From: Ianthella basta
Lineage: Eukaryota > Porifera > Demospongiae > Verongiida > Ianthellidae
Direction of reading: 5' to 3'
NCBI GenBank assembly: GCA_964019415.1
Contig: OZ025880.1
Coordinates: forward strand, 3,650,813 to 3,714,812
Length of the DNA: 64,000 bases
Notes under the pieces: model-generated
Seen by the model: the letters and a program-made list of their open reading frames with translations, nothing else
The model's database searches: none
Told to the model about the DNA's origin: nothing
Position numbers and translations under genes: made by a program
Shown here: piece after piece, positions 14,001 to 26,276 of the stretch
How the letters are laid out: each line of letters opens with the position of its first letter
Position numbering within the stretch: position 1 is the stretch's first letter

Positions 14001-17000
14001 TGAAATCACAAAGAGGAACACTATAGTACTTGCTGCTCCAGGTTTGCTTTGAGCATCGCATTTTTTGTGTATGAAATGCATTGATTTACATATGCCCTAT
14101 TGCAGTGTCAGGATTACCCTCATGCTATATAATGTACCCTACCTGAAGTTACAATGGCAGCAGGGATCCATGCCTTTTGTGCAGGCTATCATTGGTAGAG
14201 CATCATGTTGTTTCAAATTTAGCGCTGTCATGTGATGTAATGTTGATCTTACTGTACATCATCTGAGGGTCCTGAATTTGAACTGTGCAATGCCTAGCTA
14301 CCAACATGGTCTGAAGATTATTGTGCTGATCACGAAACCTTCAGCCAATTGGATTTGGCGCTATGTTTGTATGCACTGTTGTTGTTGTTACTGAACTCCA
14401 ATACACTTTAATCAGTGAGAAACTAGTGCTGTTGTTGTTACTGGCTCAGTGAGTGCAGAGCTGTGGAATATTAGCCACGTGCCTGTGCACATGTGTACAC
14501 TTCATATGAAAGTGACTCTGTTGCCACCTTTCCTGCAATCTCTGTCACTGTCCATGTGCTTTAAGTGTTTGCAGTACGTATGCATTTGCTGGTGAGTTGA
14601 GGGCACAGTTTTTATACTTAGGTATTTTACATTGACGTTAACTGCAAAGAATGTGTGTATTCAAGGAAAATGCTGTGTGTACATGCCTCTTGACAATGCA
14701 GCTACTTGCCTAGCCTGTAGCCAGGCTATACGAATACGCTTAACATAGCTGATGAGAGGGGTAGTACTGTGTCTGTCTCTGTTCAAACTCTCCTCTTGGT
14801 CAAATGATATATTTGGGCTTTCACATGAATGTTCATATGTATGTCACCACAATTTGAAGTTGAAGGTCCTGTATTCTGTGGATTCAATGTGATTTTGAAG
14901 ATAGTAGTGTGTATGACCATGGATAGTAAGTACAACATTGTCAGCAATGAGGGACCCACAAGGCTGTCACTTCCTGTGATTACTTGTTGTCATGTACTGA
15001 TTGCTGATCAACTCGATGGCAGCCTAATGGTGTCACTGCTGTCATTTGCACCTCGTAGGTGAGCCTCCTTCCTCTGTTGGCAATCTAACAGTGGTCTGGG
15101 AAGATAGCAAATTTCTTATCAGTTGGGAGGAGCCAGTTGTCACCAATGGTGGCATCACAAATTACATTGTGAAGAGCACTGTGCTGAGCTCTGCCGGGAA
15201 CATGATAACTTCCTTGAACTACACAACTAATGTTAGTGACACAAGCAGATTACTTTTGGTGTGACTGTTCACTATGCTGACTCTTATGTTCATGCAAGCT
15301 CATGTGCAGTGTACGTATGTAGGTTCTGTATTGATACCAGCAGTGTAGGACTGATGATTGTAATAGTAATTTGAATGTAGAGTAGACCTTTGTGCACACC
15401 TGCCATGCAGGTTTTACGTACTATGCCTTCTTCCTGTCAGGAAACCTTCTGTTTTGACCTAAGCAGCCTGGACTCAGGATTTGATATTAACTTAGCTACT
15501 AATGTATCTGTTCAGGTAGCTGCCAGTAATCGATTTCAAACAAGTGTGTTCAGCAACGTAACATACCAATATGCAGGTAAGTGCTATCTTGCTTGTACTT
15601 GTGTCAGCCCATGATAGCTGTAGTACGTACGTACAGCTTACTTATCATAAATGGAATCATTCAATTGGGGAGGGTGTGAAGCATGTGTGCTTTCTTGAAA
15701 GGTCCATGCTTGCCAGATTGCATTTGACTGGCTGTGTGCATCTGCCAGACCAGAGTTGCTTACGCATGGAATTAATGTATTCACTTTCTTGCAGGTGCAC
15801 CGATGATGAAACCTTTACTAGTGGATGGCAGTATCATTGCAGTTGTGGTGATTTGCATATTTATAGTTGTACTTCTGCTGGTAGTTGTGGTACTGATAGT
15901 GCTCTTGAAGTGCAAAGGAAAGAGAAAGAGCTGGCCCAGAGTACGTACATGTGCATACCTTACATATGTGCTACATAAGTGCATGCACGCTTGTTTGCTG
16001 GCCTCATGTTTTTCCAGACACTGATACTTATGGACTATTACAAATCATCTGTACACTGACACAGCCTTTCGCCTCACACCTCTCTGCCTGAGAATAGTAA
16101 CTCAATTGGCCCACTGCAATCCAGCCAAAACACAAAACACTAAGATGAATCCGTGAATGTTTGGCTTGAAATGAATTCATGCAAATCATCTCCACAAATT
16201 CTTCTGCTGTTCAGCACTGCATTATACCATGTCCAAACTTACTACCATGTCATGTATGAATATATGTACATTTGTATCTCATATATAGTTCTCTGTTCAC
16301 TGGCATCGTGGCACACAACAAGACATTGATACAAATTCAGCCTTACGCCAGATGAGAGCCAATCATTGGAGCTTCTCAGAACTGCAAGCAAAGTTGCCTC
16401 CTGATATTCAAGACAGATGGAATATCTCATTCAGCAGCTTTGTTCCTGAGAGCTTTCGTTTGCTTGGGTCTGGCAATTTCTCTACTGTCTACCTTTGCCG
16501 GGTGAAAGCACCCATTACAACACCCACCAATCTAGCTCAGTTTCAAACTTATGCAGATCAGGCAGTTGCAGTGAAGCTATTGAGGGGTGAGATAGATTTA
16601 TTTATGACAGCGCCTAGGAATGAGCTTTGAGTAAAACTGCTACTTGGTGCCTATTTATGTTGCCTGTCCATATAGCCCCCTCCCCATGTTTGTGTTGCAA
16701 TTTGTTCTACAGTATCACTGCATGTTATAAATTGTATCTATTTATGTGTAAGATTCTGCAACAGTTTGTATATATGCCAAGAACTACTTCATGTTGTGCT
16801 ACAGTAGTAGGGTGGATTGCAAATTTGCTCTTTGTACAGTGTAATGCTGGTATAGGTAAGTAATGTTGTACAGAAGCATTATGCTATCAGTGAATGTGCT
16901 GCAGTTTTTGCAAAAGACAGAGCATCTGAACATAAGAGCCCAGTATCATCATAGTTTGCTGTTAATGCAGAAGGCCATTGCCTCAAGCAATTGAGAGGCT

Positions 17001-19810
17001 AGCACAGTGCAAACCTGGTCAGAATTGGGAATTGTGCAAGCTAAGGTTTGCAAACTGACAGTAATTTTGCAAAGCTTAGAGTGCACAAATGGCTATGGAG
17101 TACTGAGGTGAACTACCTCATTCAGTGCATTCATGTCTTGGACTTGCATCCTGTGGTGTAACATTGTGTGTAATGGTCATGTAGAGAAATGACTATAACG
17201 AGCAAGTACGATGTTGTTGGCCATGTTCTATAGCCCTGAGATTTACTTGGCTCTACTTGTTTCCTATCCATTGTTTATGGCACTATGACAATGGTGTTCT
17301 TACCTGATTAATGAATTTCTTTTATTTAATCAGGGACTGCAAGTGAGCAAGAAATTGCCTCTTTCTTCAATGAGGCAGATATTATGAAGAAGTTGTCTTC
17401 ACAGAGCTGCAACTATATCGTGCAGCTTGTGGGTCTTCAGGTGGAGCAAGCACCAGTCATGATTGCAATGGAGCTGGTCCCATGTGGCAATCTTTTAGAC
17501 ATCCTAAAGAATAGCCGCATTTCAGTATGTTAAAGTTTGTTTACTGCATTTAGTGATCACAAGCTCATGGTACCGTTTGCCTGCATGTAGGAAGAATCAG
17601 ATGCTGAAGTATTTGTAGATCAAACTCCTCGCTCACAGGGGTCCTTCAAGAAGAAGATGGTGTGTACTTTTGTGTAGATGACTGTTGTAATACATATGTC
17701 TATTCCCTTAATTTTGATGAGCTCATCTTGCATTGTTATGTGCCTAATATGATCCTATCAGCTGCAAAAGACAGACACTCAGCTGACTCTAACAGAGTTC
17801 CAGCTAGAAAGAAGTGGAAGTATTGACTCTTATGTTCAGCTGCGCCATTTAAGCTTTTCAAAAGCAGGCTCTCCTGACCCCCCAGAGGACACAAAGATCA
17901 TTTTGAAGCCCAGCCAACTGCTTAAATTTGCTCTGCAAGTGTCAAGAGGGATGGTCAGTGACCATACATACTTATGTTTGATTTGCCTACGAGTTGTTGC
18001 TTTTTATACTAGCGCTGTGCATCTGTTCTCCCTCCCCTTAGGAATTTCTGATTTCCTGTAGAGTGCTTCATCGTGATTTAGCATGTCGGAACTTACTTCT
18101 TGGTAGTAATGGCATAGTCAAAATCTCAGACTTTGGTCTGGCATGCTACTTCGAAGAAGAAAACAATGTAGTTTCTGACCTTCCATCTGAGAATAAACCT
18201 CTACGGTGGATGGCTCCTGAAGCTTTTGCACACAACACATACAGTGAAGCATCAGATGTGTAAGTAGAACTGTTGTGTATACTATATGTCTTTGAAGAAG
18301 GTTCACTATGGCTTATGCTAACACTCCCATTCTGTACGTAGGTGGTCATTTGGAATTACTGTATGGGAAATGTTTAGCAAAGGTATGCTTCTTGCTCTGG
18401 GACTTGCTGAATAACATGCAAGCTACTACTGTTGTGTGTGCTGACTGAGTGGCAGCCAACCTTCACAGTTTGTAGAACATGCATGTGGCAGTTATAATTC
18501 TGAATGGTCACTTGTTTTACAATGAAATCTTTGATGATATGATGCCAGAGCCACAGTCCTTCATTGTTGTCATATTCTGTAGTGTCATCAGTGTTGAGGA
18601 CTTAAAAATCTGCCAAATATATAATGGGGTACTTGCTGTGGGTTGGTTGCATGGATGTTCTGATCATTCCTGGGGTCATTGTCTTCTAGACTTTTGCATC
18701 TTTCAGACTCTGCCTTGAAGGCTAACAGTCAATACACATTATTCCCGCTCCATCACAACTGCACCTTGTGCATTTGCTATTGCTCTTGCACTGTAAACAA
18801 GTCGGCATCTTTCAGTCTCTGCTAGCATGTTTTGACAGGGGAGAGGCACTAGAGTAGCTTCAAGATTTGTCCTTGATAGGAATCTACATGGCTAGTCACT
18901 GAATGCCAGTTTTCTTTCACTGACCAACATTCATTTGTGTTATTGTATTTGTGTATCTTTCCTAACAGATTATTGCTGTGCTGACTTCTCACTTCACTTT
19001 TGCGACATGATATAGTTTGTTAATTGTCTACTACAGGTGTTAGTTGAGGAGTTGCCTCTTATTCCTTAGGTGTGTTCCCTTATGCCAGTATGTCAGATGA
19101 GGAGGTCTTGTCTTTTGTTGTCGGAGGTAGTACAATGGAGAAGCCAACAGACTGTGACCCTGAGCTGTGAGTTGGACATTGGACTATTGTTATGCTTGCT
19201 CCATACAGCTGCTGCTCCGTAAGAGTTGCCTATGTCAGTAGCATGCACATGCAATTACGTGCTATCAGTAGGACATGCAATACTCTATCTTTCTGTAAAA
19301 GCTGCTGTTACTTTTGTAATTGCATGAAATGTGCTGCCCTGCACCATACCACTTATAACAAAGTTGTCAGTGAACCAATATATAGACTATTATTTGCAAG
19401 CACACACACACACACACACACATTGCATGGGGAAGCCACTTATGTTCATGTGAATGTAAGTGTTTATGCATGTGACATGAATATATAGCTGAATATGCAT
19501 GTTATGTGCTGTCTTAGAGGCACATGGAATACTATCAATTTGCATAGTGTGGCTGAATATAGTTGAAGCTAGGTATTGTAACTCTCCATACTCACATGTG
19601 CTCAAAGTGCAAGGTTTAAATGTCCATTAAAGATTGACACCTGATGTACCTTGCAGTTATTCCATCATGCTCAAGTGCTGGAGACTGGATTCAAAGGAGC
19701 GTCCCAGTTTCACTACTCTGATAAAGCTGTTGGATCAGTTCATCTACCAGCTCTACCCATACATGATGATGGAAATAGAAGAGTGTGCGGATGAAGATGA
19801 TGGTGAATAA
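5056..19810 (+). CDS. receptor tyrosine kinase with fibronectin III-like ectodomain and intact catalytic core
   Basis: This is a single-pass receptor that should signal from the plasma membrane. The start at 5056 opens a signal peptide (SLFFLLLVCVTGSYS). Phase-compatible exons: 5056-5205, 5337-5402, 5751-5990, 8064-8144, 8234-8314, 9262-9374, 9648-9722, 11731-11809, 12832-13028, 13098-13202, 13957-14041, 15059-15258, 15411-15576, 15795-15940, 16289-16586, 17334-17524, 17591-17659, 17762-17953, 18042-18259, 18342-18382, about 19070-19166, and 19657-19810 (TAA). At least one exon between 5990 and 8064 is missing from my model, because the phases do not join. The ectodomain has Asn-x-Ser/Thr sites and FN3-like strands, clearest in the 15059 exon (NLTVVWEDSKFLISWEEP). 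The TM helix is in 15795-15940 and is followed by KCKGKRK. The kinase has LGSGNFSTV, VAVK, HRDLACRN, DFGLA, RWMAPEA and SDVWSFG, with an insert of about 85 residues after NLLDIL. The Tyr-rich activation loop of many RTKs is absent. The ligand is unknown. Confidence 0.88.
5363..5477 (+). repeat. copy B of the duplicated exon-intron segment
   Basis: This covers the 3' part of receptor exon 2 (encoding RCCGDTGSNESSS), its donor GTAAGT and the first part of the intron. It is the partner of 4176-4294. Here the reading frame is open and phase-compatible with both neighbouring exons, so this is the functional copy. Confidence 0.6.
10085..10189 (+). repeat. dispersed repeat, copy 1 (in a receptor kinase intron)
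   Basis: The stretch beginning near GCCATGGTA with two GATTCTAAATC boxes and ending in AAATCCCAT plus TACAT recurs at 33096-33192 with scattered substitutions. It is intronic here and in the V-ATPase gene there. No terminal repeats or coding capacity were seen. Confidence 0.6.
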
Positions 19811-19996
19811 TGCATGGCTCCTGATCAAATATGATAACCTATTTGAGATATCAACTGATTTGATCTGTGTGTGTAGCTTATACATAGTAACTTATAGTCC
19901 TGTAAAGTGTTTTCACAAAAGTAGCAGTCGATGAAGATATCTATATGGATGATGGTATAATTTATGTTAAAACCCATCTGACACAACAGGACTGTC
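19811..19996. other. 3' flank of the receptor kinase
   Basis: This short stretch follows the TAA stop at 19808-19810 and runs up to the duplicated block. It presumably holds the 3' UTR. I could not place a polyadenylation signal with confidence. Confidence 0.35.
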
Positions 19997-20732
19997 TGCA
20001 TCCCTAGGAGTTTGCATGACAATATGTGCATATGACATCTTGTGAGATAATATACATACACCAGTAACACACTGTATAGCATTTATGAGCAAATGCAGCT
20101 AAAGATACCAGTACTTGCTTTATGATGTGTTGCTTTGCTGGCTATCCATCACCATTTGGTCGGTTCCAATTGGATGATGCTGGCTACATAGATGGTGCCA
20201 GTGGGTGACACTGGCTGGAGTGTTGATATCACATGCAGGCCTAAGCCTTTAGCCATACATAGTGCAAACACACGGACTCATGATCAAGTGTGTATGCAAC
20301 GGTAGTGTTATCTGAGTAGGTACAGTAGAACCTCCCTTAACCAGACCTCTTAGTTACGGGCACCTCCCTCTACCGGGCAGGCAAAAAAGAATTTTTCTAA
20401 AAAAAATTATTTCATTTTTTCTAATATATCTTTAATTATTTGTATGTACTGTAATACAGTACGGTATACTATATGTACTGTATTACAGTACAGTGCTATA
20501 TGTACTGCATTACAGTACAGTACAATGTGTACTGTATTACAGCTTAATTGCAATTATTGTAATTACATTGCATTTAATCTGCATTGTTGGTATTTCTAAG
20601 ATATGGACATTTCTGAGTTACGGGCACTGCCCAGTCCCATGGTGCCCGGTTAAGAGAGGTTCTACTGTAGGCTATATGATAACTGTGACAGTGTGGTGCA
20701 TGGCATCCAAGGAGTGACAAGCAAGTAACTAG
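19997..20732 (+). repeat. duplicated block, copy A, interrupted by a MITE
   Basis: From CCCTAGGAGTTTGC to GTGACAAGCAAGTAACTAG this segment matches 27347-27731 in the same orientation, over roughly 390 bp once the inserted MITE at 20323-20667 is removed. Shared internal landmarks include GACATCTTGTGAG, ACACCAGTAACACACTGTA, GATGGTGCCAGTGGGT and TTGATATCAC. It lies between the receptor kinase and the ODF3-like gene and shows no coding potential. Confidence 0.85.
20323..20667. mobile_element. 345-bp MITE, Tc1/mariner-pogo type, flanked by TA
   Basis: The left end CAGTAGAACCTCCCTTAACC and the right end GGTTAAGAGAGGTTCTACTG are inverted copies, and the element sits between TA dinucleotides (20321-20322 and 20668-20669). 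A second internal inverted match is AGTTACGGGCA near both ends. The interior is AT-rich with repeated GTACTGTATTACAGTACAG-like units. There is no transposase. The CAGTAGAACCTC-type terminus and TA duplication are known from pogo/Tigger-class elements. Confidence 0.88.
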
Positions 20733-21748
20733 ATGAATGTAAAATATTGTGGGGGTGCTGGAGTATGCAGGGGCATGTGGGTAAAATGACGGCCAAGATA
20801 GCAGGATGTGCAGTAAGGTGTGCAGCAGTGTATGTGTCCTGCCACAAAGTGTGAAGTTGTCAATGGCCATGAAGGATGCATAGGTAGTTTGCACTGGGAC
20901 TATAATTTTATGTCTAGCCATTGACTGGGGTGTGGCTTGGAAATTTGTCTACTTGGCACTCTAGTGAGCAATTGCTAGTTCGAATGCCCAGAGGAGATGA
21001 CAGAGCTATTGTGAGCTGTACAGCTATGTGTGCGTGACAGCATCTAGGAAGAAGTCACATGACTGTGATGGCCAATGTTGTAGGCGTCAGCTGAAACTTC
21101 TGGTGCATGCTGAGACTCATTACAATGACCAGCAGGAAAACCCGCCTTTGGCAGGCTTCCCTGCTACAGCACGTCAATGACAGCATGCCGGTGCCTGTCT
21201 GCTGACGCCAGTATGCTGTGTGGCAGTGTGTTGATATTAGCTGGGCAGTATGCCGGTATCTGTGACATCATGTGTGCATGGCATGCAAGTATGCATGGGG
21301 CAGCATTAATCAGATTGTGCCATAGCATGGAGTGCCAGCAAGTGGAGCACATGCCAGTGCACATAGTAAGGGATAATGCGATGCCTGCAATTAAGTGTAT
21401 TAAATTATTGGTAACAAATGGTAACAAACAAGTATTTCGAGTTGAAAACTCATGGGCTGCCGCCCCAACTCAAAGTACTTGCTAGCTCCTTTTGGCCGCT
21501 GCTGTGTTAGCAATATATAGTAGCTATAGCAACTAATTTTGTGTAATTCATCAATACACTTGTGAACACACTTCATAGGCAAGAAAGAAATTGAAGTGGA
21601 CATGAATAGAGTTAAAAATATTTTGACACACATTTGCACAATGGCACAGTACATTAACTGACATACCTTATACACAGTTTGCACATTCCCAGAGTTGCCA
21701 AAGCACAATCAAGTACACACATGTACACAAATGCACGCACACACACAC

Positions 21749-21789
<41 letters not shown>

Positions 21790-22162
21790 CAAACATATAT
21801 ACATGCTCTAAAAGCCATGGATGAGAGGAGAGGGGCATGGATGGAGGGCACACAGATACCTGCAGATGCTTTACAGCACACCTGCAGTCATTGCAGCGGT
21901 TAGGGTTCTGTTGTGGCAGAAGGCAGCTCGCTCGACCTAGTTTCGCGTAGCCGGACCGCTGCTCCCATCCGGGGGCAATGAAATAGGGACTGGCTACGCG
22001 GGCTACTTCGCTACCGTGCGGCCGCCACTTTCGCATTATTGGGCAACACTGTTAGATCGTGAATATTATTACAGATGTGCATTGTTCGCCAGCGCGCTGC
22101 TGATTGGGCAGCGATTCGTAGTTCCATGACGACAGAAGACACAGCACTGCAGCTGCTCGGAA
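20733..22162. other. intergenic, with a CA microsatellite
   Basis: I see no supported exon here. A long interrupted (CA)n run lies at about 21738-21787. The last ~250 bp before 22163 is richer in CpG and is probably the promoter and 5' UTR of the ODF3-like gene. Confidence 0.45.
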
Positions 22163-25100
22163 ATGACGCCGAAGAAGAAGATTGCGGCCAAGGAAAAAGG
22201 TTAGTACCATGCGCATTACTGTTACACTAGCTTTTGTTTTTTAGAACCAATTGCCGCTTATTAATTAGGAAGTAATATTTGAAAGCATTGATTACAATTA
22301 CCATTACAATTACAGTTCAATTCACTTCAATTCTATTCAATTTATTATTAAAGTGCACCATACCAGATGGTACTAGGACACCACATGGCAGTGTTCTCCC
22401 CAGAAAATAATAAAAGAAGGGTACACTTGACCAACAGTCATGTGAGGAGTGGCTAGTGGATGGTTGGGTGTGGGAGAGGGTGTCACTTTTGCACGCAAAG
22501 TGCATTACCTGAATACAGGGAGAGCCTCATGACACAGTGTGTATGCATGCAAACACTATTGCCTATACCACATGACTAGTGGCACTGTGCCTTTCGAGGA
22601 GGGTACAGTAACGTGTTTACAGTCTTAAGGAGGGTTCTTAAGGGAGCAAGAAGGGTTCAGTACCCTTCAAAAACAGCCTGGCTAGAACACTGTCACATGG
22701 TCCAATGCAGCACTGTACATACATACCACCATAACATAAAAGATGGATGAATAAATCGAATAAAACTGGGTTAATTATGAAAGAATGACAGTTCATTGGT
22801 TAGCATGTATAGTTCATAGAGACTAATTGAACCTAGCTAACCACATAGAGTTAATGACAGACAGAATATGATAGTTCTTACAAGCAAGTGACAGTCTTTT
22901 TCTTTCTTTCTTTTATTCAATTTAAATATTGAAATTCATTTTGTTGCATGACTACTTATTAAATTAAATTATGACTCATCATAACTCTATTTCTGTATTG
23001 TATTTGTCTGTTGTATTGTGTCTTTTACAGGGTGCCTAGGATAGTAGTCATTGGCTAAAGGCTGTTTAAATAAGCAATCCAATCCAATCCAATCCACTAC
23101 CAATGCTGCTTTATCTTCATCACTCTTCACCGAGAAGTCTTCCTTCGCTTCATTCATGGTTTCTAGTAGAGGCTGCCTCAGATGATTCCATGCAGAGCAC
23201 TGCAATGGCCAGTGGCATGCATCTTCAACAGCCCCACTATATATGACACTCCTTGCACACCCTCTCCTCCCTCTTCACTCCATGCCACCTTCCCATCTCA
23301 ATTTGAAAAGTTGCTGTTCCATCCCTCAACTTCAACATCATTCTCCTCTCACCCTTCGACTTCAGACATGCACAACTTGAATCGACCCACACTCCACTAT
23401 AGCTCCATCATTGACAACTTTGGCTCTCAAGCATCTACTTCATCTATTCATCTCTTACTATCTACTCATATCTCATATCTACTCATCACTTATATCTTAT
23501 ATCTGCTCATTGCTTACAAAGCAACACTTACCAACATACCCCTTCACACCCTCCCCTTCATACTGCTCCTTCAACTTTGCCATCACCCGGTATCAGCCAC
23601 AGATTTATTATTAGCAGCTGCTTCCTGCCCAGCTCTTCACTTTGGACTAGCATTGTCTGCCTGCAGTGAAACAATCCCCGGCTGCACTTCCTTGGCAAGG
23701 GAGTTGCTAGTTCACTCAGCCATTCAGATGCTTGTGCATGCTGGGCTGCTACAGACACCTACCAGGCCTTGGGGTCATAGTCCTCATGTTGTTCATTGTG
23801 GCTCTTTGGATTGTCAAGCTTCTTCTCCCGCTCAGTCACAACAGCAGAATGTGTTGAGCTCTGCACCTCCCAATGATCACAGTGAGGTGGTAAACAGAGT
23901 TTGTGAGATTATTTTGGAGTTGAGAGCTCCTCAATGCGACTAGATGCAGTACGTGGCGTGAAGTGCCCCTTGAGTGATGGTACCTGGCCACTCTCCCCAG
24001 TCCCACTTGCTGTGCTCCATGATGAGTAGGGGTGGGAAGTCTTGTGGCGTGATAGCTGGTGCACTCGTGCTGATGATGTGGCCCTCAGTGCTGCCAGTGG
24101 GATTGCTGTCTTCACTCCTTTTGGGGGCTTGTACATGAGATGGGTGGTCTTGGCCCTTAAGAGGCTGCATATTCGAGCTGAGGGGGTGTTCTTGAGGACT
24201 GAGGGCTTGATGGACCAGATTTGAGATGGACGGTCACTCATGTAGTCTTTTTGGAGACTCTTTGGTTGTGTCATCTCTGATAGTCTTTGGGTAAGCACTG
24301 ACTTTGTGGTGGTGCTGTAGTCCTTTGACAAGTTATTGTCCCATGCAGTATACTGACTTCCTGTTTTCAATGAAGCCATTGGGATGATATCATTCTGTAC
24401 ATTATTGCCAAATCTCTAATGGCCTACTGTTTTGGTTGTTGTGTTTAATTGTGTAATTATAAGTATTAGAATTATATGGAAGTAATCAACTACCATTACT
24501 ATAACTCCAGAAAAATTATCTCAAATTCAATTAAATTCAATTGCTGAGGAAGTGTGATTAATTATTACAGTGAATTACATAACCAGCTACCATTATCACA
24601 ACACTGGTACCGACAGAACCTGCACAGTAGCTACAGTGCCTGCTCTTTTACTTTCACTCCTTGCAGGTCCTGGGCTTGCCGTCTATCTTCTTCCACAACT
24701 ATTGGGTCAGTGAAGCATGACCCAACAAAGCACAGCCATCTGGCACACAGTTTTGGTGTGCACCTCAACAACACAGGTAAGTGAGGCACAACACATTGTG
24801 GTGTGGTGGTGGTGGGGGGGGGGGGGGGTATGTGTGGCATAGAAACTGTATTGAGGTTCAGGAAATTTGTTTCTCTATTATACATTCACATGGTGGGGTT
24901 ATATAAAAGGAATTTGCCTCTCCATCTTGCCTACTTCACCCCAACTCATTCTGCTACCTATTGAGCTGGTACCTGTGTGTGCTTCCCCCACAGTGGCCTA
25001 AACAGACCACAACCCTGGGCCGGGTTATTTTCTTGACCTGGCCATATCACGATTCGGTTGTCATGGTGCGCCATCCTACTTCATCACAGGACAGCAGAAG

Positions 25101-26276
25101 GACCCAGGTGAGTAGCCAGTGCAATGCGACTCTGCAGTGCTCTTGGGTTTACATATTTGAGTTTACATGGGGGCTTGGTTGACTCTGTGCTGTGTGATGC
25201 ATGTCACTTTCCCTTCCCCTGGCCTCTCCCACACTGTCTTTGTGGAGACCTTCAACACCCCTTCCTTTTGTGCATACTATGCAGAACTGGCCCACCCACA
25301 AGGAGAGAGGGTGCTCCCAAGTACTCCTTCGGGGCACGTCCCCACAGTAGGCAGAAGGACGCCTTCCCCCTCCCCAATGCCTACACCCTCCCCTTCCTCT
25401 TGGGGAGCCATATGCCAAATGAAAGGGCATCCTGCTCCTTTTCCATTGTGGGCAGAACAGTCACTGGGAGCTTTGCAGAGGACCTGGCCAAGTCCCCTGG
25501 GCCTGGAAGCTATGACAACATCGACATCAAGACTTATTCCTGCAAAGCCCCCAGTTACTCCATGCTTGGCCGGACAACGCATAAGCAAAGTGAGACAGGA
25601 ATAGTGAAACAAATGGATGGGGGAGGGGGTGGGGGATGGCAATCAATTCTCCCCAACCCTAGTATGTATGTCACTAGAATGACCGTGAATTACAGTAATG
25701 ATATGAACAGCTGGAGAGGTGAAGCCCCTGGAGGTGACCATTTTGACTGGGGAGGGAATGCTTCTTTGTCACCATGCATGCATGATATTGCTGTCATAGT
25801 CACGTCATGGATAGTAGAGTTTACTTTACTCTACTTTCCATGGTCACGTGTTACAAGCTGTGCGGGATTGCATAACAGCACTGTACACAGCTGTTTGACA
25901 AGTGCCCTGGGCATCAATATTGTTGCCATAGTGATACATCATGTCAGATGATTCTCCCATTACATGAGCTCTACATGTGCATAGAACACAGCCTGCTTCT
26001 TGGACATTTTCTTCAGCAGCTGTGAGCTAGCTTATGCACAGGACAATTACAAATGATGTGACGTCACAATTAATTATCACAATCAACAAAAACATCACAT
26101 ACTCATTTTTTGAAGGGTCCATGAAATGTAGTCACTTCTTGCACTGCAGGACCCAAGGGGGACGGGAGGGGGGAAGAATGCCAATGATACAGCCACAGTT
26201 TTCCCTCTACATCACGCCCCCTCCACTCCCCTATGTGGTGCATGCTCAGCCTCTGTCACAGCCTGGGGTGCAGTGA
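22163..26276 (+). CDS. ODF3/CIMAP1-like sperm-tail PG-rich repeat protein, with one frame break
   Basis: Members of this family are PG-rich microtubule-associated proteins of sperm flagella and cilia. Exons: 22163-22199 (MTPKKKIAAKEK), about 24667-24776, about 25009-25107, about 25251-25591, and a likely last exon at about 26152-26276. Typical blocks are visible: a GPG-x-x-x-Y-x-LP start, SVKHDPTKHS, NPGPGYFLDLAISRFG, GAPKYSFGARP, SFAEDLAKSPGPGSYDNID and KAPSYSMLGRT. In the second exon the LP and TTIG halves of the usual LP-x-TIG motif are in different frames, one base short, and the first frame soon meets TGA. The segment before GAPKYSF also reads poorly. The gene may be decaying, or there may be a sequence error. 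An antisense THEG-like ORF lies in intron 1. Confidence 0.7.
23909..24379 (-). CDS. THEG/SPMAP2-like sperm protein ORF, intronless, antisense in the ODF3-like intron
   Basis: This 156-codon open frame carries at least four degenerate THEG repeats, each ending in a leucine plus Pro-Lys or similar: RLSEMTQPKS, RICSLLRAK, RVHQLSRHK and RIEELSTPK just before the stop. THEG/SPMAP2 proteins are testis-enriched sperm microtubule-associated factors. I take the Met at 24379 as the start because a stop lies about ten codons upstream, but a splice acceptor a few codons upstream cannot be excluded. It is short for the family and has no intron, so it may be a retrocopy, a small lineage form or the last exon of a larger gene. 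It lies wholly inside intron 1 (22200-24666) of the ODF3-like gene, on the opposite strand. Confidence 0.62.
   Translation of the reverse strand: MASLKTGSQYTAWDNNLSKDYSTTTKSVLTQRLSEMTQPKSLQKDYMSDRPSQIWSIKPSVLKNTPSARICSLLRAKTTHLMYKPPKGVKTAIPLAALRATSSARVHQLSRHKTSHPYSSWSTASGTGESGQVPSLKGHFTPRTASSRIEELSTPK

Noticed and set aside
21654-22036. ORFs with long Val-Cys or Thr-His runs
   Set aside because: Translated CA/TG microsatellite.
23076-23098. CAATC tandem run as a possible retroposon tail
   Set aside because: Only about four short units, with no adjacent reverse-transcriptase or SINE promoter sequence that I could recognise.
23182-23943. 253-codon plus-strand ORF, the longest but one in the window
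   Set aside because: Low-complexity Ser/Thr/Leu/Tyr composition from CT-rich repeats (CTCATCTCATATCTACTCAT-like), no recognisable domain, and it lies in the ODF3-like intron, ending opposite the THEG-like frame.
25124-25951. 275-codon plus-strand ORF taken as one protein
   Set aside because: Only the middle part (about 25251-25591) is a real ODF3-like exon. The ends are intron read-through: a good donor (AAA-GTGAGA) interrupts it after TTHKQ, and the following G-rich run is non-coding.
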